From positions 1 to 64,000 of the forward strand of contig JAZSLJ010000027.1 of NCBI GenBank assembly GCA_045535305.1: DNA of 64,000 nt. The letters run 5' to 3'. Position numbers and translations under genes: made by a program. Numbering within the stretch: position 1 is the first letter of the stretch; each line of letters starts with the position of its first letter. The notes below the pieces were generated by a model. That model had not been told where the DNA came from, made no database searches, and was given only the letters and a program-made list of their open reading frames with translations. Below are positions 46,612-56,173 of this stretch, in pieces. Origin of the DNA: UBA1081 sp045535305 (GTDB taxonomy: Bacteria; Bacillota; Clostridia; Oscillospirales; Acutalibacteraceae).

Positions 46612-48450
46612 ATGAGTAATCAAAAATCAAATAAAGATTCATCAAAAAAGCAGTCAGGTCAGATTAAACGTTACGGAAAAATCCAAAAAACAGGTAAGAC
46701 AATATCTCAAAAATCTTTTTCCGGTGCTGTAAAACAAAAAAAATCTCAGAATCCTCAGTCTAAAAAGAATCAGAAGGGGAATAAAGCGTTTTCAATGCCT
46801 GTGAAAATTGCATTTCTCGGCGGTCTTAACGAGGTGGGTAAAAACCTTACAATTATTGAATATAACGATGAAATTATAATTATTGACTGCGGTCTTTCAT
46901 TCCCCGATGCAACTATGCCGGGTATAGACCTTGTTATCCCTGATTTTACTTATTTGCAGAAAAATGCATCAAAAGTAAAAGCAATATTTATAACTCACGG
47001 TCATGAGGACCATATCGGCGGACTTTCATATCTTCTTAACACAGTTAATGCGCCTGTTTATTCCACTAAACTTACAATCGGTCTTGTGGAATATAAGCTT
47101 AAAGAGGCAAAAGTTGCTTCAAAAGTAAAGCTTAATACCATAAAACCCGGTGATACCGTAAAAGCAGGCGGTTTCAGTGTAGAGGCTATCCATGTTAACC
47201 ATTCAATTCCCGATGCATTGGCTTTTGCCGTTAAATGCAAAGAGGGGGTAATTGTCCATACAGGCGACTTTAAAATTGACAACACACCTATCGACGGCGG
47301 CGTAATGAATCTTACACGTCTCGGTCAGCTCGGTGAGGAAGGTGTACTTTGTCTTCTTTCGGATTCTACAAACTCAGAGCGTTCTGGCTTTACAGAAAGT
47401 GAACGCAAAGTGGGCGAATCCTTTGAAAATCTTTTCCGTAAGGCAGGTTCAAGAAGACTTATCGTTGCGACTTTTGCTTCAAATATTCACAGAGTACAGC
47501 AGATTATCAATGTTGCCGCTTCATTAGGCAGAAAGGTTGCACTTTCCGGCAGAAGCCTTGAAAATGTTGTTGAAATCAGCCGTCAGCTCGGATATCTTAA
47601 TGTGCCCGAAGGTCTGATTATCGGCATTGATGCAATCAGACAGTATACTGACGAAGAATTGGTTATTATTACAACAGGCAGTCAGGGTGAGCCTATGTCT
47701 GCGCTTACAAGAATGGCTATGTCTGACCACAGAAAAGTGTCAGTCGGCCCTAACGACTACGTTATTATATCCGCAACACCCATACCCGGTAACGAAAAAA
47801 CCGTCGGTAAGGTTGTTAACGAGCTTATGAAACTCGGTGCGTATGTTGTATATGAAAGAATGTATGATGTGCACGTTTCGGGTCATGCCTGTCAGGAAGA
47901 ACAGAAAATGGTTTTAGGTCTTGTTAAACCAAAATTCTTCATACCTGTTCACGGTGAATATAAGCATCTTAAAAAGCACGCCCTTACAGGCGAATCAATG
48001 GGTATTGAGTCAGACAGAATTATTATGGCATCAAACGGACTTGCAGTTTCTTTTGTTTCTGACGATAAATATGTGCTTTCAGATGTTCCCGCAGGTGATG
48101 TTTATGTTGACGGCTACGGCGTCGGCGATGTTGGTAGTCTTGTTCTTCGTGAAAGAAAGCTCCTTGCAGAGGACGGTGTAATTGTCGTTGCGGTTGCAGT
48201 TGATTCAGCTATGGGATATTGCCTTTCTGCACCCGTAATTCAGTCAAGAGGTTTTGTTTTTGTAAAAGAATCTGCAGAACTTTTTGAAGGTGCAACAGAC
48301 ATTGTTTTAAAAATTCTTGATAAATATACATTCAATAACAAGCACGATATAAATACTCTTAAGAATAAAATTAAGGACGAAGTTTTGAGATATGTATATG
48401 AAAAAACAAAACGCAGTCCGGTGGTTATACCTATTATACAGGAGATTTAA
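46612..48450 (+). CDS. rnj: Ribonuclease J
   Basis: Beta-CASP metallo-beta-lactamase ribonuclease with 5'-3' exonuclease and endonuclease activity, central to mRNA turnover in Firmicutes. The 612 residues begin with an unusual 60-residue Lys/Gln/Ser-rich basic extension, then KIAFLGGLNEVGKNLTIIEY, the zinc motif ITHGHEDHIGG near residue 127, HTGDFKIDNTP near 218, SDSTNSERSGFT near 247, the beta-CASP region and FIPVHGEYKHLKKHA near 445, and a C-terminal domain. GGAGAG precedes the ATG. First gene of a unit with gdpP, rplI and dnaB. Confidence 0.96.
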   Translation: MSNQKSNKDSSKKQSGQIKRYGKIQKTGKTISQKSFSGAVKQKKSQNPQSKKNQKGNKAFSMPVKIAFLGGLNEVGKNLTIIEYNDEIIIIDCGLSFPDATMPGIDLVIPDFTYLQKNASKVKAIFITHGHEDHIGGLSYLLNTVNAPVYSTKLTIGLVEYKLKEAKVASKVKLNTIKPGDTVKAGGFSVEAIHVNHSIPDALAFAVKCKEGVIVHTGDFKIDNTPIDGGVMNLTRLGQLGEEGVLCLLSDSTNSERSGFTESERKVGESFENLFRKAGSRRLIVATFASNIHRVQQIINVAASLGRKVALSGRSLENVVEISRQLGYLNVPEGLIIGIDAIRQYTDEELVIITTGSQGEPMSALTRMAMSDHRKVSVGPNDYVIISATPIPGNEKTVGKVVNELMKLGAYVVYERMYDVHVSGHACQEEQKMVLGLVKPKFFIPVHGEYKHLKKHALTGESMGIESDRIIMASNGLAVSFVSDDKYVLSDVPAGDVYVDGYGVGDVGSLVLRERKLLAEDGVIVVAVAVDSAMGYCLSAPVIQSRGFVFVKESAELFEGATDIVLKILDKYTFNNKHDINTLKNKIKDEVLRYVYEKTKRSPVVIPIIQEI

Positions 48451-48474
48451 TTTCTGAAAAAAGGTGTATTAATT

Positions 48475-50463
48475 ATGAAAATACGTAATTTTTTGCGGCT
48501 TCATCCGATGTTTGCGGTAATGGTACTGTTCTGTATAGCAGTTACGGCAACGTCATTTTATCTTGATAAAAACGCTATTGCATATTTTGAGCTTGCGGCA
48601 GGAATAATCCTTACCGCCTTGGTGTTTTTTTCTGAAAAAAAGAACTATTCGGATCTGCAAAAAACAGTTGAAATGATAAACTCTCATATAGTATCCCGTG
48701 ATGATGACAGAATTTCGGGTTTACCCATACCGTTTGTTGTCTGTTCTCCCGAAGGCGGAATTGTCTGGTATAATGAGATGTTCAAGAACGATGTTATCGG
48801 CGAAGAAGGGCTTTCCGATAAGCAGATACGCAATTTTATCCCATCGAATAAATTGAAGACCGAAGCTGATAAAAAAAGCTTTAATGTAAGCTATAATAAC
48901 AAACGTTTTACAGTTTATGTATCAAAAGTTAATGATGACTATGAGGGGGATTTTATTCTTTTCTTCATAGATGATACATATCATAAGGTTATTGCCGATA
49001 AGTACAGAGAAAGCCGTCCTGTAGTTATGTTTGTTGCTGTTGATGCTATGGATGAGGTTTCATCTATGATATCGCAGAATCAGTATGCAACACTTTTGAG
49101 CGATGTTGAAAAAATGCTCATGTCATGGTTTACACATTATATGTGTATCATAAGAAAAACAGGCGACGGCAGATTTTTTATCACAGCGGAATACAAAGTC
49201 TTTTCTAAAATGAAAAATGATGGATTTGATATTCTCGACAGTGTAAGAGAATACCGTATTGAGGGCATAAATGCAGGTTTTACCGTATCTGTTGGTATTG
49301 CTACGGGAAATGATCTTTTTGCTTGCGAATCTGCAGGAAGAAAATCCCTTGATATGGCAAAGGGCAGAGGCGGAGATCAGGTTGTTATCAACGAAAATGA
49401 TGAATATGAGTTTTTCGGCGGTGTAGCTACCGGTGTTGAAAGCCGTAATCAGGTGCAGTCAAGAATTGTTGCAACTTCTGTTGAGGAGCTTATAGATCAT
49501 GCTTCCAATGTTCTTATTATGGGACATAAAAATTCCGACCTTGATGCAGTTGGTGCATCAATTGGGCTTGCAGAGGTTGTTGAGCATTTAGGCATAGATG
49601 TAAAAATCGTTACCGATGAAAAAACATCAATGGCAAAACCTCTTATAAATTACTATAAATCTGTAAATCCCGACCTTTTTGTTTCACCTCAGAAAGCTAT
49701 GGGTGATTTAAAAGACGATACACTTGTAATAATCGTTGATGTTATGCGTGCAAGCTTTTCCGAATCCACAGAAATAGCTGAAAAAGCCAAGAAAAAGGTT
49801 GTTATTGACCATCACAGGCAATCAGTTGGCTATATAGAAGATTCATTGATTTTTTATCACGAGCCCAATGCGTCTTCGGCAAGTGAAATGGTAACGGAGC
49901 TTGTAAGATATATGCCATCAAAACCGCTGATTTCAAAAGAAGCGGCCGAAGGACTGCTTGCAGGTATTTATCTTGATACTAAAGATTTTACTTTAAAAGC
50001 AGGCGTCAGAACTTTTGAAGCAGCAGCTTATCTTAAAGACCGCGCGGCCGATACAATTACCGTTCGTAAGCTGTTTTCTGCAACGGCTGATGAAAATGCT
50101 TTGATAACTGCTATTGTGAACAGCGCAAAAATAAAGGGTAACTTTGCTTTTGCAAAAACGGAAAGTAAAGATTCTCAGATAAGACTTGCGAGTGCAAAAG
50201 CGGCAGATGAGCTTCTTAATATAGAATCCGTTGACGCATCATTCGTTGTGTTTTCAGCAGGCGATGATGAGGTTTCTATTTCTGCAAGAAGCTACGGCAG
50301 AGTAAATGTTCAGGTTATTATGGAAAAACTCGGCGGCGGAGGTCATCAGACAATGGCAGCCGCGCAGTTAAAGAATACAGATATTGACAGTGCGGCAATG
50401 TTACTTGAAGAAACGGTTGCCGCAGTTACAAAAAGAAATTTTAAGAAATCAAAGGAGGAGTAA
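48475..50463 (+). CDS. gdpP: Cyclic-di-AMP phosphodiesterase GdpP
   Basis: Membrane enzyme that degrades the essential messenger c-di-AMP. The 662 residues contain two membrane segments (about 12-31 and 35-57), a PAS-like domain (80-165), a degenerate GGDEF domain (175-300), a DHH domain with VLIMGHKNSDLDAVGASIG near residue 347, VIIVDVMRASFS near 420 and IDHHRQSVGYIE near 443, and a C-terminal DHHA1 domain with LGGGGHQTMAAAQ near 620. It sits between RNase J and rplI, the usual Firmicutes neighbourhood (gdpP-rplI-dnaB). Confidence 0.96.
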   Translation: MKIRNFLRLHPMFAVMVLFCIAVTATSFYLDKNAIAYFELAAGIILTALVFFSEKKNYSDLQKTVEMINSHIVSRDDDRISGLPIPFVVCSPEGGIVWYNEMFKNDVIGEEGLSDKQIRNFIPSNKLKTEADKKSFNVSYNNKRFTVYVSKVNDDYEGDFILFFIDDTYHKVIADKYRESRPVVMFVAVDAMDEVSSMISQNQYATLLSDVEKMLMSWFTHYMCIIRKTGDGRFFITAEYKVFSKMKNDGFDILDSVREYRIEGINAGFTVSVGIATGNDLFACESAGRKSLDMAKGRGGDQVVINENDEYEFFGGVATGVESRNQVQSRIVATSVEELIDHASNVLIMGHKNSDLDAVGASIGLAEVVEHLGIDVKIVTDEKTSMAKPLINYYKSVNPDLFVSPQKAMGDLKDDTLVIIVDVMRASFSESTEIAEKAKKKVVIDHHRQSVGYIEDSLIFYHEPNASSASEMVTELVRYMPSKPLISKEAAEGLLAGIYLDTKDFTLKAGVRTFEAAAYLKDRAADTITVRKLFSATADENALITAIVNSAKIKGNFAFAKTESKDSQIRLASAKAADELLNIESVDASFVVFSAGDDEVSISARSYGRVNVQVIMEKLGGGGHQTMAAAQLKNTDIDSAAMLLEETVAAVTKRNFKKSKEE

Positions 50464-50466
50464 CCA

Positions 50467-50907
50467 ATGGAGGTTATTTTGAATCAGGATGTTAAATCAT
50501 TAGGTAAAAAAGGCGAAAAGGTAAGCGTAGCAGAAGGATATGCAAGAAATTTCCTTTTTCCCAGAAAACTTGCAGTTGAAGTTTCTGCACAGGCAATAAC
50601 AGAGCTTAAAAACAGAGAATCTTCTAATCAGCACAGAATTGATACTGAAATTGCAAATGCAAAAGCCGCTGCAGAAAAACTTAACGGCAAAAATATTTCA
50701 ATAGTTGCAAAAGCAGGTGCAAACGGTAAGCTTTTCGGCTCTGTAACATCAAAAGAAGTTTCTGCTGAAATAAAAAAGCAGTTCGGTCTTGATATTGATA
50801 AAAGAAAAATCGTTATGTCCGATATAAAAGCATTCGGTACATTTGAATGTGAAGTAAGACTTTATCAGGGTATTTCAGCAAAGCTCAATATTGTTGTAGG
50901 TGAATAA
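50467..50907 (+). CDS. rplI: 50S ribosomal protein L9
   Basis: A 146-residue two-domain ribosomal protein of the L1-stalk base. The N-terminal domain reads MEVILNQDVKSLGKKGEKVSV and GYARNFLFPRKLA, followed by a long connecting helix and the C-terminal domain with KLFGSVTSKEVSAEI. AAGGAGGAG lies just upstream, overlapping the gdpP stop. Its place between gdpP and dnaB is the conserved one. Confidence 0.97.
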   Translation: MEVILNQDVKSLGKKGEKVSVAEGYARNFLFPRKLAVEVSAQAITELKNRESSNQHRIDTEIANAKAAAEKLNGKNISIVAKAGANGKLFGSVTSKEVSAEIKKQFGLDIDKRKIVMSDIKAFGTFECEVRLYQGISAKLNIVVGE

Positions 50908-50910
50908 ATA

Positions 50911-52284
50911 ATGGCAAAATTTAATATTGACAACGGCGATCTGCCCTTCAGCCTTGAAGCAGAACAGGCTGTGCTCGGTTCAATTCTTCTTGACCCGTCG
51001 TGCATTTCAGTCGTTACAATGATATTAAAACCCGAATATTTTTATCTTCCGCAACATAAGGCAATATTTTCAACAATTATCAGTCTTGACGCCGCACACG
51101 GCGGAAAAATTGACCCTGTTCTTGTTCTTGATGCTTTGCGTAAAGATAATGTTTATGATGACGAAACAGGTAAAACATATCTTTTGCAGTTGTCAAAAAA
51201 TGTTCCGTCAACGGCGAATGTTGATTCTTATGCAAAGATAGTCAGAGAGAAATTTTACATACGCTCTCTTATTATCGTTTCGGGTGAAATCGGTGAGGCT
51301 GCACTTAATTCAGGTCAGACAGCCGATGAGCTTCTTGATATGGCAGAGCAGAGAATCTACGACATCCGTCAGGGTAAAACTGTTGTCGGCCCTTCAAAAA
51401 TCGGAGATATCCTTTCTTCTGTTTATCAGAATCTGTACAACCTTTCGCTTCTTGAAAAAGATCAGTATGCAGGTTTTAATACAGGCTTTTCTGAGCTTGA
51501 TAAACGTATCACGGGTCTTAACCGCTCCGACCTTATAATTGTCGGTGCCCGTCCTGCTATGGGTAAAACCAGCTTTGCGCTTAATATTGCAAGAAACGTT
51601 GCGGTTTACGGCAGAAAAAAGGTACTTTTCTTCTCTCTTGAAATGTCAAAGGAACAGCTTGCACAGCGTATTCTTTCAACAGAAGCAAGGGTTCAGAGTA
51701 CAAAGTTCCGTACAGGCAGACTTTCTCCCGAAGAATGGCAGCATATTGCCGAAGCATCTGTTTTCCTTTCAGATGTTGAACTGTACTTTGACGATACTGC
51801 AAATATTACAGTTCCCGAAATGAAAGCAAGAGCAAGACAGCTTAAAAATGTTGACTGTATTGTTATCGACTATCTTCAGCTTATGAAATCAAGTAAGAAG
51901 ACCGATAACCGTGTTCAGGAGGTTTCCGATATTACGCGTGAGCTTAAAATGATGGCTAAGGACCTTAATATTCCCGTTGTAACCTGCGCTCAGCTTGCAA
52001 GACGTACCGAAGAAAAGGGAAGATCCCATAAGCCTCAGATGTCCGACCTTCGTGAATCAGGTTCAATCGAACAGGACGCAGATATCATTCTTATGCTTTA
52101 CAGAGAAGATTACTATAAGGATTCATCAGACACACCTCCCGAGGAATTGCGTGTTGATGAGGCCGAGCTGATCATTTCAAAGAACAGACACGGCCCTACA
52201 GGTACTGTTCCTCTTGCGTGGAATCCGGATTTCACTATGTATACGTCAAGAGAGTATGTCAGAGAAGATGAAAACAACGGTTAA
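50911..52284 (+). CDS. dnaB: Replicative DNA helicase DnaB
   Basis: Hexameric helicase that unwinds the replication fork. The 457 residues have the N-terminal primase-interacting domain (PFSLEAEQAVLGSILLDP) and a RecA-like C-terminal domain with Walker A GARPAMGKTSFALNIA near residue 210, FFSLEMSKEQLAQR, Walker B CIVIDYLQLM near 315 and the arginine-rich DLRESGSIEQDADIILMLYR near 375. No intein is present. Its last 17 or more bases overlap the start of tilS. Confidence 0.97.
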   Translation: MAKFNIDNGDLPFSLEAEQAVLGSILLDPSCISVVTMILKPEYFYLPQHKAIFSTIISLDAAHGGKIDPVLVLDALRKDNVYDDETGKTYLLQLSKNVPSTANVDSYAKIVREKFYIRSLIIVSGEIGEAALNSGQTADELLDMAEQRIYDIRQGKTVVGPSKIGDILSSVYQNLYNLSLLEKDQYAGFNTGFSELDKRITGLNRSDLIIVGARPAMGKTSFALNIARNVAVYGRKKVLFFSLEMSKEQLAQRILSTEARVQSTKFRTGRLSPEEWQHIAEASVFLSDVELYFDDTANITVPEMKARARQLKNVDCIVIDYLQLMKSSKKTDNRVQEVSDITRELKMMAKDLNIPVVTCAQLARRTEEKGRSHKPQMSDLRESGSIEQDADIILMLYREDYYKDSSDTPPEELRVDEAELIISKNRHGPTGTVPLAWNPDFTMYTSREYVREDENNG

Positions 52285-53638
52285 TGATAAAATCGAAGTA
52301 TTTATTGATTCACACAATATGATATCTGCCGATGATACGGTAATTCTTGCCGTATCAGGCGGAGCAGATTCAATGTGTATGCTTCATTTTTTCAAGGAAT
52401 ATTCAATAAAAAAGAATATAAATATTATATGTGCTCATGTAAATCACGGTATAAGAGGTGCTGAAGCAGATTCGGACGAGTCTTTTGTTTCCGATTACTG
52501 TAAAAATAACGGTATACCTTTTGAATGTGCCCACTTCAACATTCCCGAAATTGCTTCAAAAACGGGTGAGAGTGTTGAAGAATGCGGCAGACGTCTGCGG
52601 TACGAATTCTTTTCATCGCTTAACAGTAATGCAAAAATTGCAACTGCACACAATCTTAACGATTCAATGGAAACCGTTATTTTTAATCTGGCAAGAGGTA
52701 CATCTCTTAAAGGACTTACAGGTATTCCTGCTGTCAGGGATAATATTATAAGACCTGTTCTTTGCCTTACGAGAAATGAGATTGAACAATATAATGAATT
52801 TTATAACATAAAATATGTTACCGACAGCACAAATTTAAGCGATGACTATGCCCGCAATAAAATTCGTCATAATGTAATTCCCGTGCTTACAGAGCTTAAT
52901 GACGGTTTTGCAAGTGTTTTCAGCGGTTGCACTCAATCCTTGAGTGATATTGAAGATTATCTTGAAAAATCTGCTAATGATGCATATCTTCGCATTTATT
53001 GCAACAGTAAATTCTCTGTATCGGAGCTTTGCTTGTTGCATAAGGCTGTACGCGACAGAGTAATAATTAAATTATGTGAAAATGCAGGTGCCGTTGATAT
53101 TTCACGCAAGCATATTGAATTGATAAATTCAATTCTTGAAACAGGCGGTGCTGTAATGCTTCATAATGCCGTAACCGTTAAAAGCGACGGTAAATATCTT
53201 TATGTCGCAGATGCAAAACTGTCCGAAATCAGTATTTATGAGCCTGTTGATGAAAATATCTCTATTTATGATTTTCCGCGTATTACAATACGGTTAGTTG
53301 AGGTTGACAAAAGCTCTTTAAATATTTATAATGATAAAATAATGTCTTCTATGGGTTTTATGGATGCATCAAAACTGTACGGTGCAGTTTTCCGTTCAAG
53401 AGCTCAGGGGGACAGGTTTAAATTTCCTTATGCAGAGCATTCAAAATCACTTAAAAATCTGTATAAAGAAAAAAATATTTCCCCCCAAAGCAGGGTAGGC
53501 GTACCTTTGCTTGTAAACGGAGAGAATGTATTATGGATCAACGGTGTAGGTGTATCTGACTATGCAAAAGTTACTCCCGAAACCGAGAAAATTATCAGAA
53601 TTGAAACTTATGATGTGAAAGGTGAAAACCATGAATAA
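52268..53638 (+). CDS. tilS: tRNA(Ile)-lysidine synthase
   Basis: Converts the wobble cytidine of the CAU-anticodon tRNA-Ile to lysidine. About 456 residues: N-terminal PP-loop ATPase with LAVSGGADSMCMLHF near residue 27, AHVNHGIRGAEADSDESF near 58 and TAHNLNDSMETVIFNLARG near 130, and a C-terminal TilS domain with FPYAEHSKSLKNLYKEKNI near 400. The start is uncertain: ATG at 52268 and 52256 both lie inside the dnaB end and neither has a clear ribosome-binding site, suggesting translational coupling to dnaB. Followed directly by hpt. Confidence 0.93.
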   Translation: MKTTVNDKIEVFIDSHNMISADDTVILAVSGGADSMCMLHFFKEYSIKKNINIICAHVNHGIRGAEADSDESFVSDYCKNNGIPFECAHFNIPEIASKTGESVEECGRRLRYEFFSSLNSNAKIATAHNLNDSMETVIFNLARGTSLKGLTGIPAVRDNIIRPVLCLTRNEIEQYNEFYNIKYVTDSTNLSDDYARNKIRHNVIPVLTELNDGFASVFSGCTQSLSDIEDYLEKSANDAYLRIYCNSKFSVSELCLLHKAVRDRVIIKLCENAGAVDISRKHIELINSILETGGAVMLHNAVTVKSDGKYLYVADAKLSEISIYEPVDENISIYDFPRITIRLVEVDKSSLNIYNDKIMSSMGFMDASKLYGAVFRSRAQGDRFKFPYAEHSKSLKNLYKEKNISPQSRVGVPLLVNGENVLWINGVGVSDYAKVTPETEKIIRIETYDVKGENHE

Positions 53639-54188
53639 TAATGTCATGCTTAATGATATTCAGAAAGTCCTTTTTTCTGAAGATCAAATACGGGCTATGA
53701 TTGATAGGATGGGCGCGGAAATATCCAGAGATTATGAAGGTAAAAACCTTCTTCTTGTAGGTATTCTTAAAGGTTCTGTTATAGTTATGGCAGACCTGAT
53801 GCGTGCAATCACAGTTCCGCTTGAAATTGATTTTATGGCTGTTTCCAGTTACGGAGAGGATACAAAAACAAGCGGCAGAGTAAGAATTGTAAAAGATCTT
53901 GACAGAGATATCTCTGACTATGATGTGCTTATCGTAGAGGATATCCTTGACAGCGGCAGAACTCTTGCTTATTTAAAGAGTGTTCTGGGTGCAAGAAATC
54001 CCGCAAGTATAAAAATCTGTACCATTTTTGATAAACCCGACAGAAGAGAAATTACTGATATTTCTGCAGATTACGTTGGCAACACCGTTCCCGATGCATT
54101 TATTGTGGGTTACGGTCTTGATTATGCGCATAAATACAGAAATCTTCCCTTTGTGGGCATATTAAAAGAGAGTGTTTATAAAAAATAA
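53631..54188 (+). CDS. hpt: Hypoxanthine phosphoribosyltransferase
   Basis: Salvages hypoxanthine and guanine to IMP and GMP with PRPP. The 185-residue type I PRTase has the PRPP loop VLIVEDILDSGRTLAYLK near residue 98, LLVGILKGSVIVMADLMRAI near 39 and DFMAVSSYGEDTKTSG near 65. The ATG at 53631 follows AAAGGTGA. It overlaps the tilS stop and lies just before ftsH: the tilS-hpt-ftsH order is widely conserved in Firmicutes. Confidence 0.96.
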   Translation: MNNNVMLNDIQKVLFSEDQIRAMIDRMGAEISRDYEGKNLLLVGILKGSVIVMADLMRAITVPLEIDFMAVSSYGEDTKTSGRVRIVKDLDRDISDYDVLIVEDILDSGRTLAYLKSVLGARNPASIKICTIFDKPDRREITDISADYVGNTVPDAFIVGYGLDYAHKYRNLPFVGILKESVYKK

Positions 54189-54210
54189 ATTTACCAAGGA
54201 GAGAAAATAA

Positions 54211-56091
54211 TTGGAAAATAAAAAGCGTAATATCTTCAGTTATCTTCCTTATATTTTGATACCGCTGATTTTGATTTCATCTATGATGATGTTCTCAAAT
54301 TCATCTTCATCAAAGGCTAAGAAGGAGTATTATGAAATAGTTAAGTATTTTGAGGAAGATGCTGTAGAATCTTATGAACTTAATCTGAGCAACGGTTCAC
54401 TTGCGTACAAGCTCAGAAATGCTGAGAGCGACAAAGCTAATAAGTACACTGTTCCCAATGTTGATTTGTTTATTATGGATGTCCATAATATTGCAAAGTC
54501 TAACGGTGTTGCTTATAACTATAATGCAGGTGCGGCAAGTTCATGGCTTACAAGTATGATACCTTCAATAATTATGCTTGTTATACTTGCTGCTATGATG
54601 TTCTTTATGTTCAGACGCGTTAACAGCTCAATTGGCGGTGAAGCGGCAAAGACAATGAATTTCGGCAAAGCAAGAGTCAAGAAAAAAGATGATAAGCATA
54701 AAACTACATTTAAAGATGTAGCAGGTGCTGATGAAGAAAAAGAAGAACTTAAAGAACTTGTGGATTTCCTAAAAGATCCTCAGAAATTTGTGGCATTGGG
54801 TGCAAGAATCCCCAAAGGTGTTCTTCTTGTAGGCCCTCCCGGTACAGGTAAAACTTTGCTTGCAAAGGCTGTTGCCGGCGAAGCAGACGTTCCATTCTTC
54901 TCAATTTCAGGTTCTGATTTTGTTGAGATGTATGTCGGTGTTGGTGCATCAAGAGTACGTGATTTGTTTGAACAGGCAAAAAAAGAATCACCCTCTATAA
55001 TATTTATTGACGAAATTGACGCTGTCGGCAGACACAGAGGCGCAGGTATGGGCGGCGGCCATGACGAAAGAGAGCAGACTCTTAACCAGATGCTCGTTGA
55101 AATGGACGGTTTTGGCATAAACGATGATGTTATTGTTATCGCAGCTACAAACAGACCTGACATTCTTGACCCTGCGTTGCTTCGCCCCGGCAGATTTGAC
55201 AGACAGGTAACTGTAGGCTATCCCGATATTAACGGCAGAACTGAAATTCTTAAAGTTCATGCAAAAGGAAAGTCATTAGCACCTGATGTTGACCTTGAAA
55301 AAATCGCTCAGCAAACAGTAGGCTTTACCGGTGCAGACCTTGCAAACCTGCTTAACGAAGCTGCTCTTCTTGCCGCAAGAAAGGGCCTTCACGCTGTAAC
55401 AATGCCTGAAATCGAAGAGGCTGTTGTTAAAGTAATGGTTGGTACAGAAAAGCGTTCACATAAAATTAACGAGGCAGATAAAAAGCTTACGGCTTACCAT
55501 GAAGCAGGTCATGCTGTTGCCACATACTATCTTGAAACACAAGACCCTGTCAGACAGGTTTCAATTATTCCCAGAGGTATGGCAGGCGGTTATACAATGT
55601 CTGTTCCTACCGAGGATAAGTTATATAAAACAAAAAAAGGTATGACTGAGGATATTGTTGTGCTTCTTGGCGGCCGTGTTGCTGAAGCTATTGTTTTCGG
55701 CGATATTTCTACCGGTGCATCTAACGATATAGAAAGAGCTTCTGACATTGCCCGTAAAATGGTTACAAAATACGGTATGAGTGATGAACTCGGACCGATT
55801 GCTTTCGGAACAGGTCATGATGAGGTGTTCCTTGGCAGAGATTATTCAAGCGTAAAAAATTACTCTGAAACTATTGCGGCAAAAATTGATGATGTTGTGG
55901 GTAAAATCATCACTGATTGCTACAAAAAATGTTATGAACTGCTTACAACACATAATGATAAACTTGCAGAAGTTGCAGAATATCTTATTGTTAATGAAAA
56001 AATCAATGAAAAGGATTTTGCAGATCTTATGCAAGGTGTTCTTGTATCCGGAGTTTCGGATGTTGCAAGCGACGAAAGCGTAACTGAGTAA
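54211..56091 (+). CDS. ftsH: ATP-dependent zinc metalloprotease FtsH
   Basis: Membrane-anchored AAA+ protease for quality control of membrane and regulatory proteins. The 626 residues contain membrane segments at about 11-28 and 112-132, Walker A GPPGTGKTLLAKAVAGEA near residue 208, Walker B IIFIDEIDAVGR near 265, the second region of homology AATNRPDILDPALLRPGRFDR near 312 and zinc-protease motif HEAGHA near 430. TTG start at 54211 after AAGGAGAG. The last gene of the tilS-hpt-ftsH unit; terminator follows. Confidence 0.97.
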   Translation: MENKKRNIFSYLPYILIPLILISSMMMFSNSSSSKAKKEYYEIVKYFEEDAVESYELNLSNGSLAYKLRNAESDKANKYTVPNVDLFIMDVHNIAKSNGVAYNYNAGAASSWLTSMIPSIIMLVILAAMMFFMFRRVNSSIGGEAAKTMNFGKARVKKKDDKHKTTFKDVAGADEEKEELKELVDFLKDPQKFVALGARIPKGVLLVGPPGTGKTLLAKAVAGEADVPFFSISGSDFVEMYVGVGASRVRDLFEQAKKESPSIIFIDEIDAVGRHRGAGMGGGHDEREQTLNQMLVEMDGFGINDDVIVIAATNRPDILDPALLRPGRFDRQVTVGYPDINGRTEILKVHAKGKSLAPDVDLEKIAQQTVGFTGADLANLLNEAALLAARKGLHAVTMPEIEEAVVKVMVGTEKRSHKINEADKKLTAYHEAGHAVATYYLETQDPVRQVSIIPRGMAGGYTMSVPTEDKLYKTKKGMTEDIVVLLGGRVAEAIVFGDISTGASNDIERASDIARKMVTKYGMSDELGPIAFGTGHDEVFLGRDYSSVKNYSETIAAKIDDVVGKIITDCYKKCYELLTTHNDKLAEVAEYLIVNEKINEKDFADLMQGVLVSGVSDVASDESVTE

Positions 56092-56104
56092 GTTTTATTA
56101 ATTT

Positions 56105-56137
56105 AAAAAAGGCAGTCATCATTTTCTGCCTTTTTTA
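56105..56137 (+). terminator. Terminator after ftsH
   Basis: AAAAAAGGCAG and CTGCCTTTTTT arms with T-run. Confidence 0.9.
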
Positions 56138-56173
56138 AAGTGAAAGGAAACGGGGATATTCCGAAGGTTTACT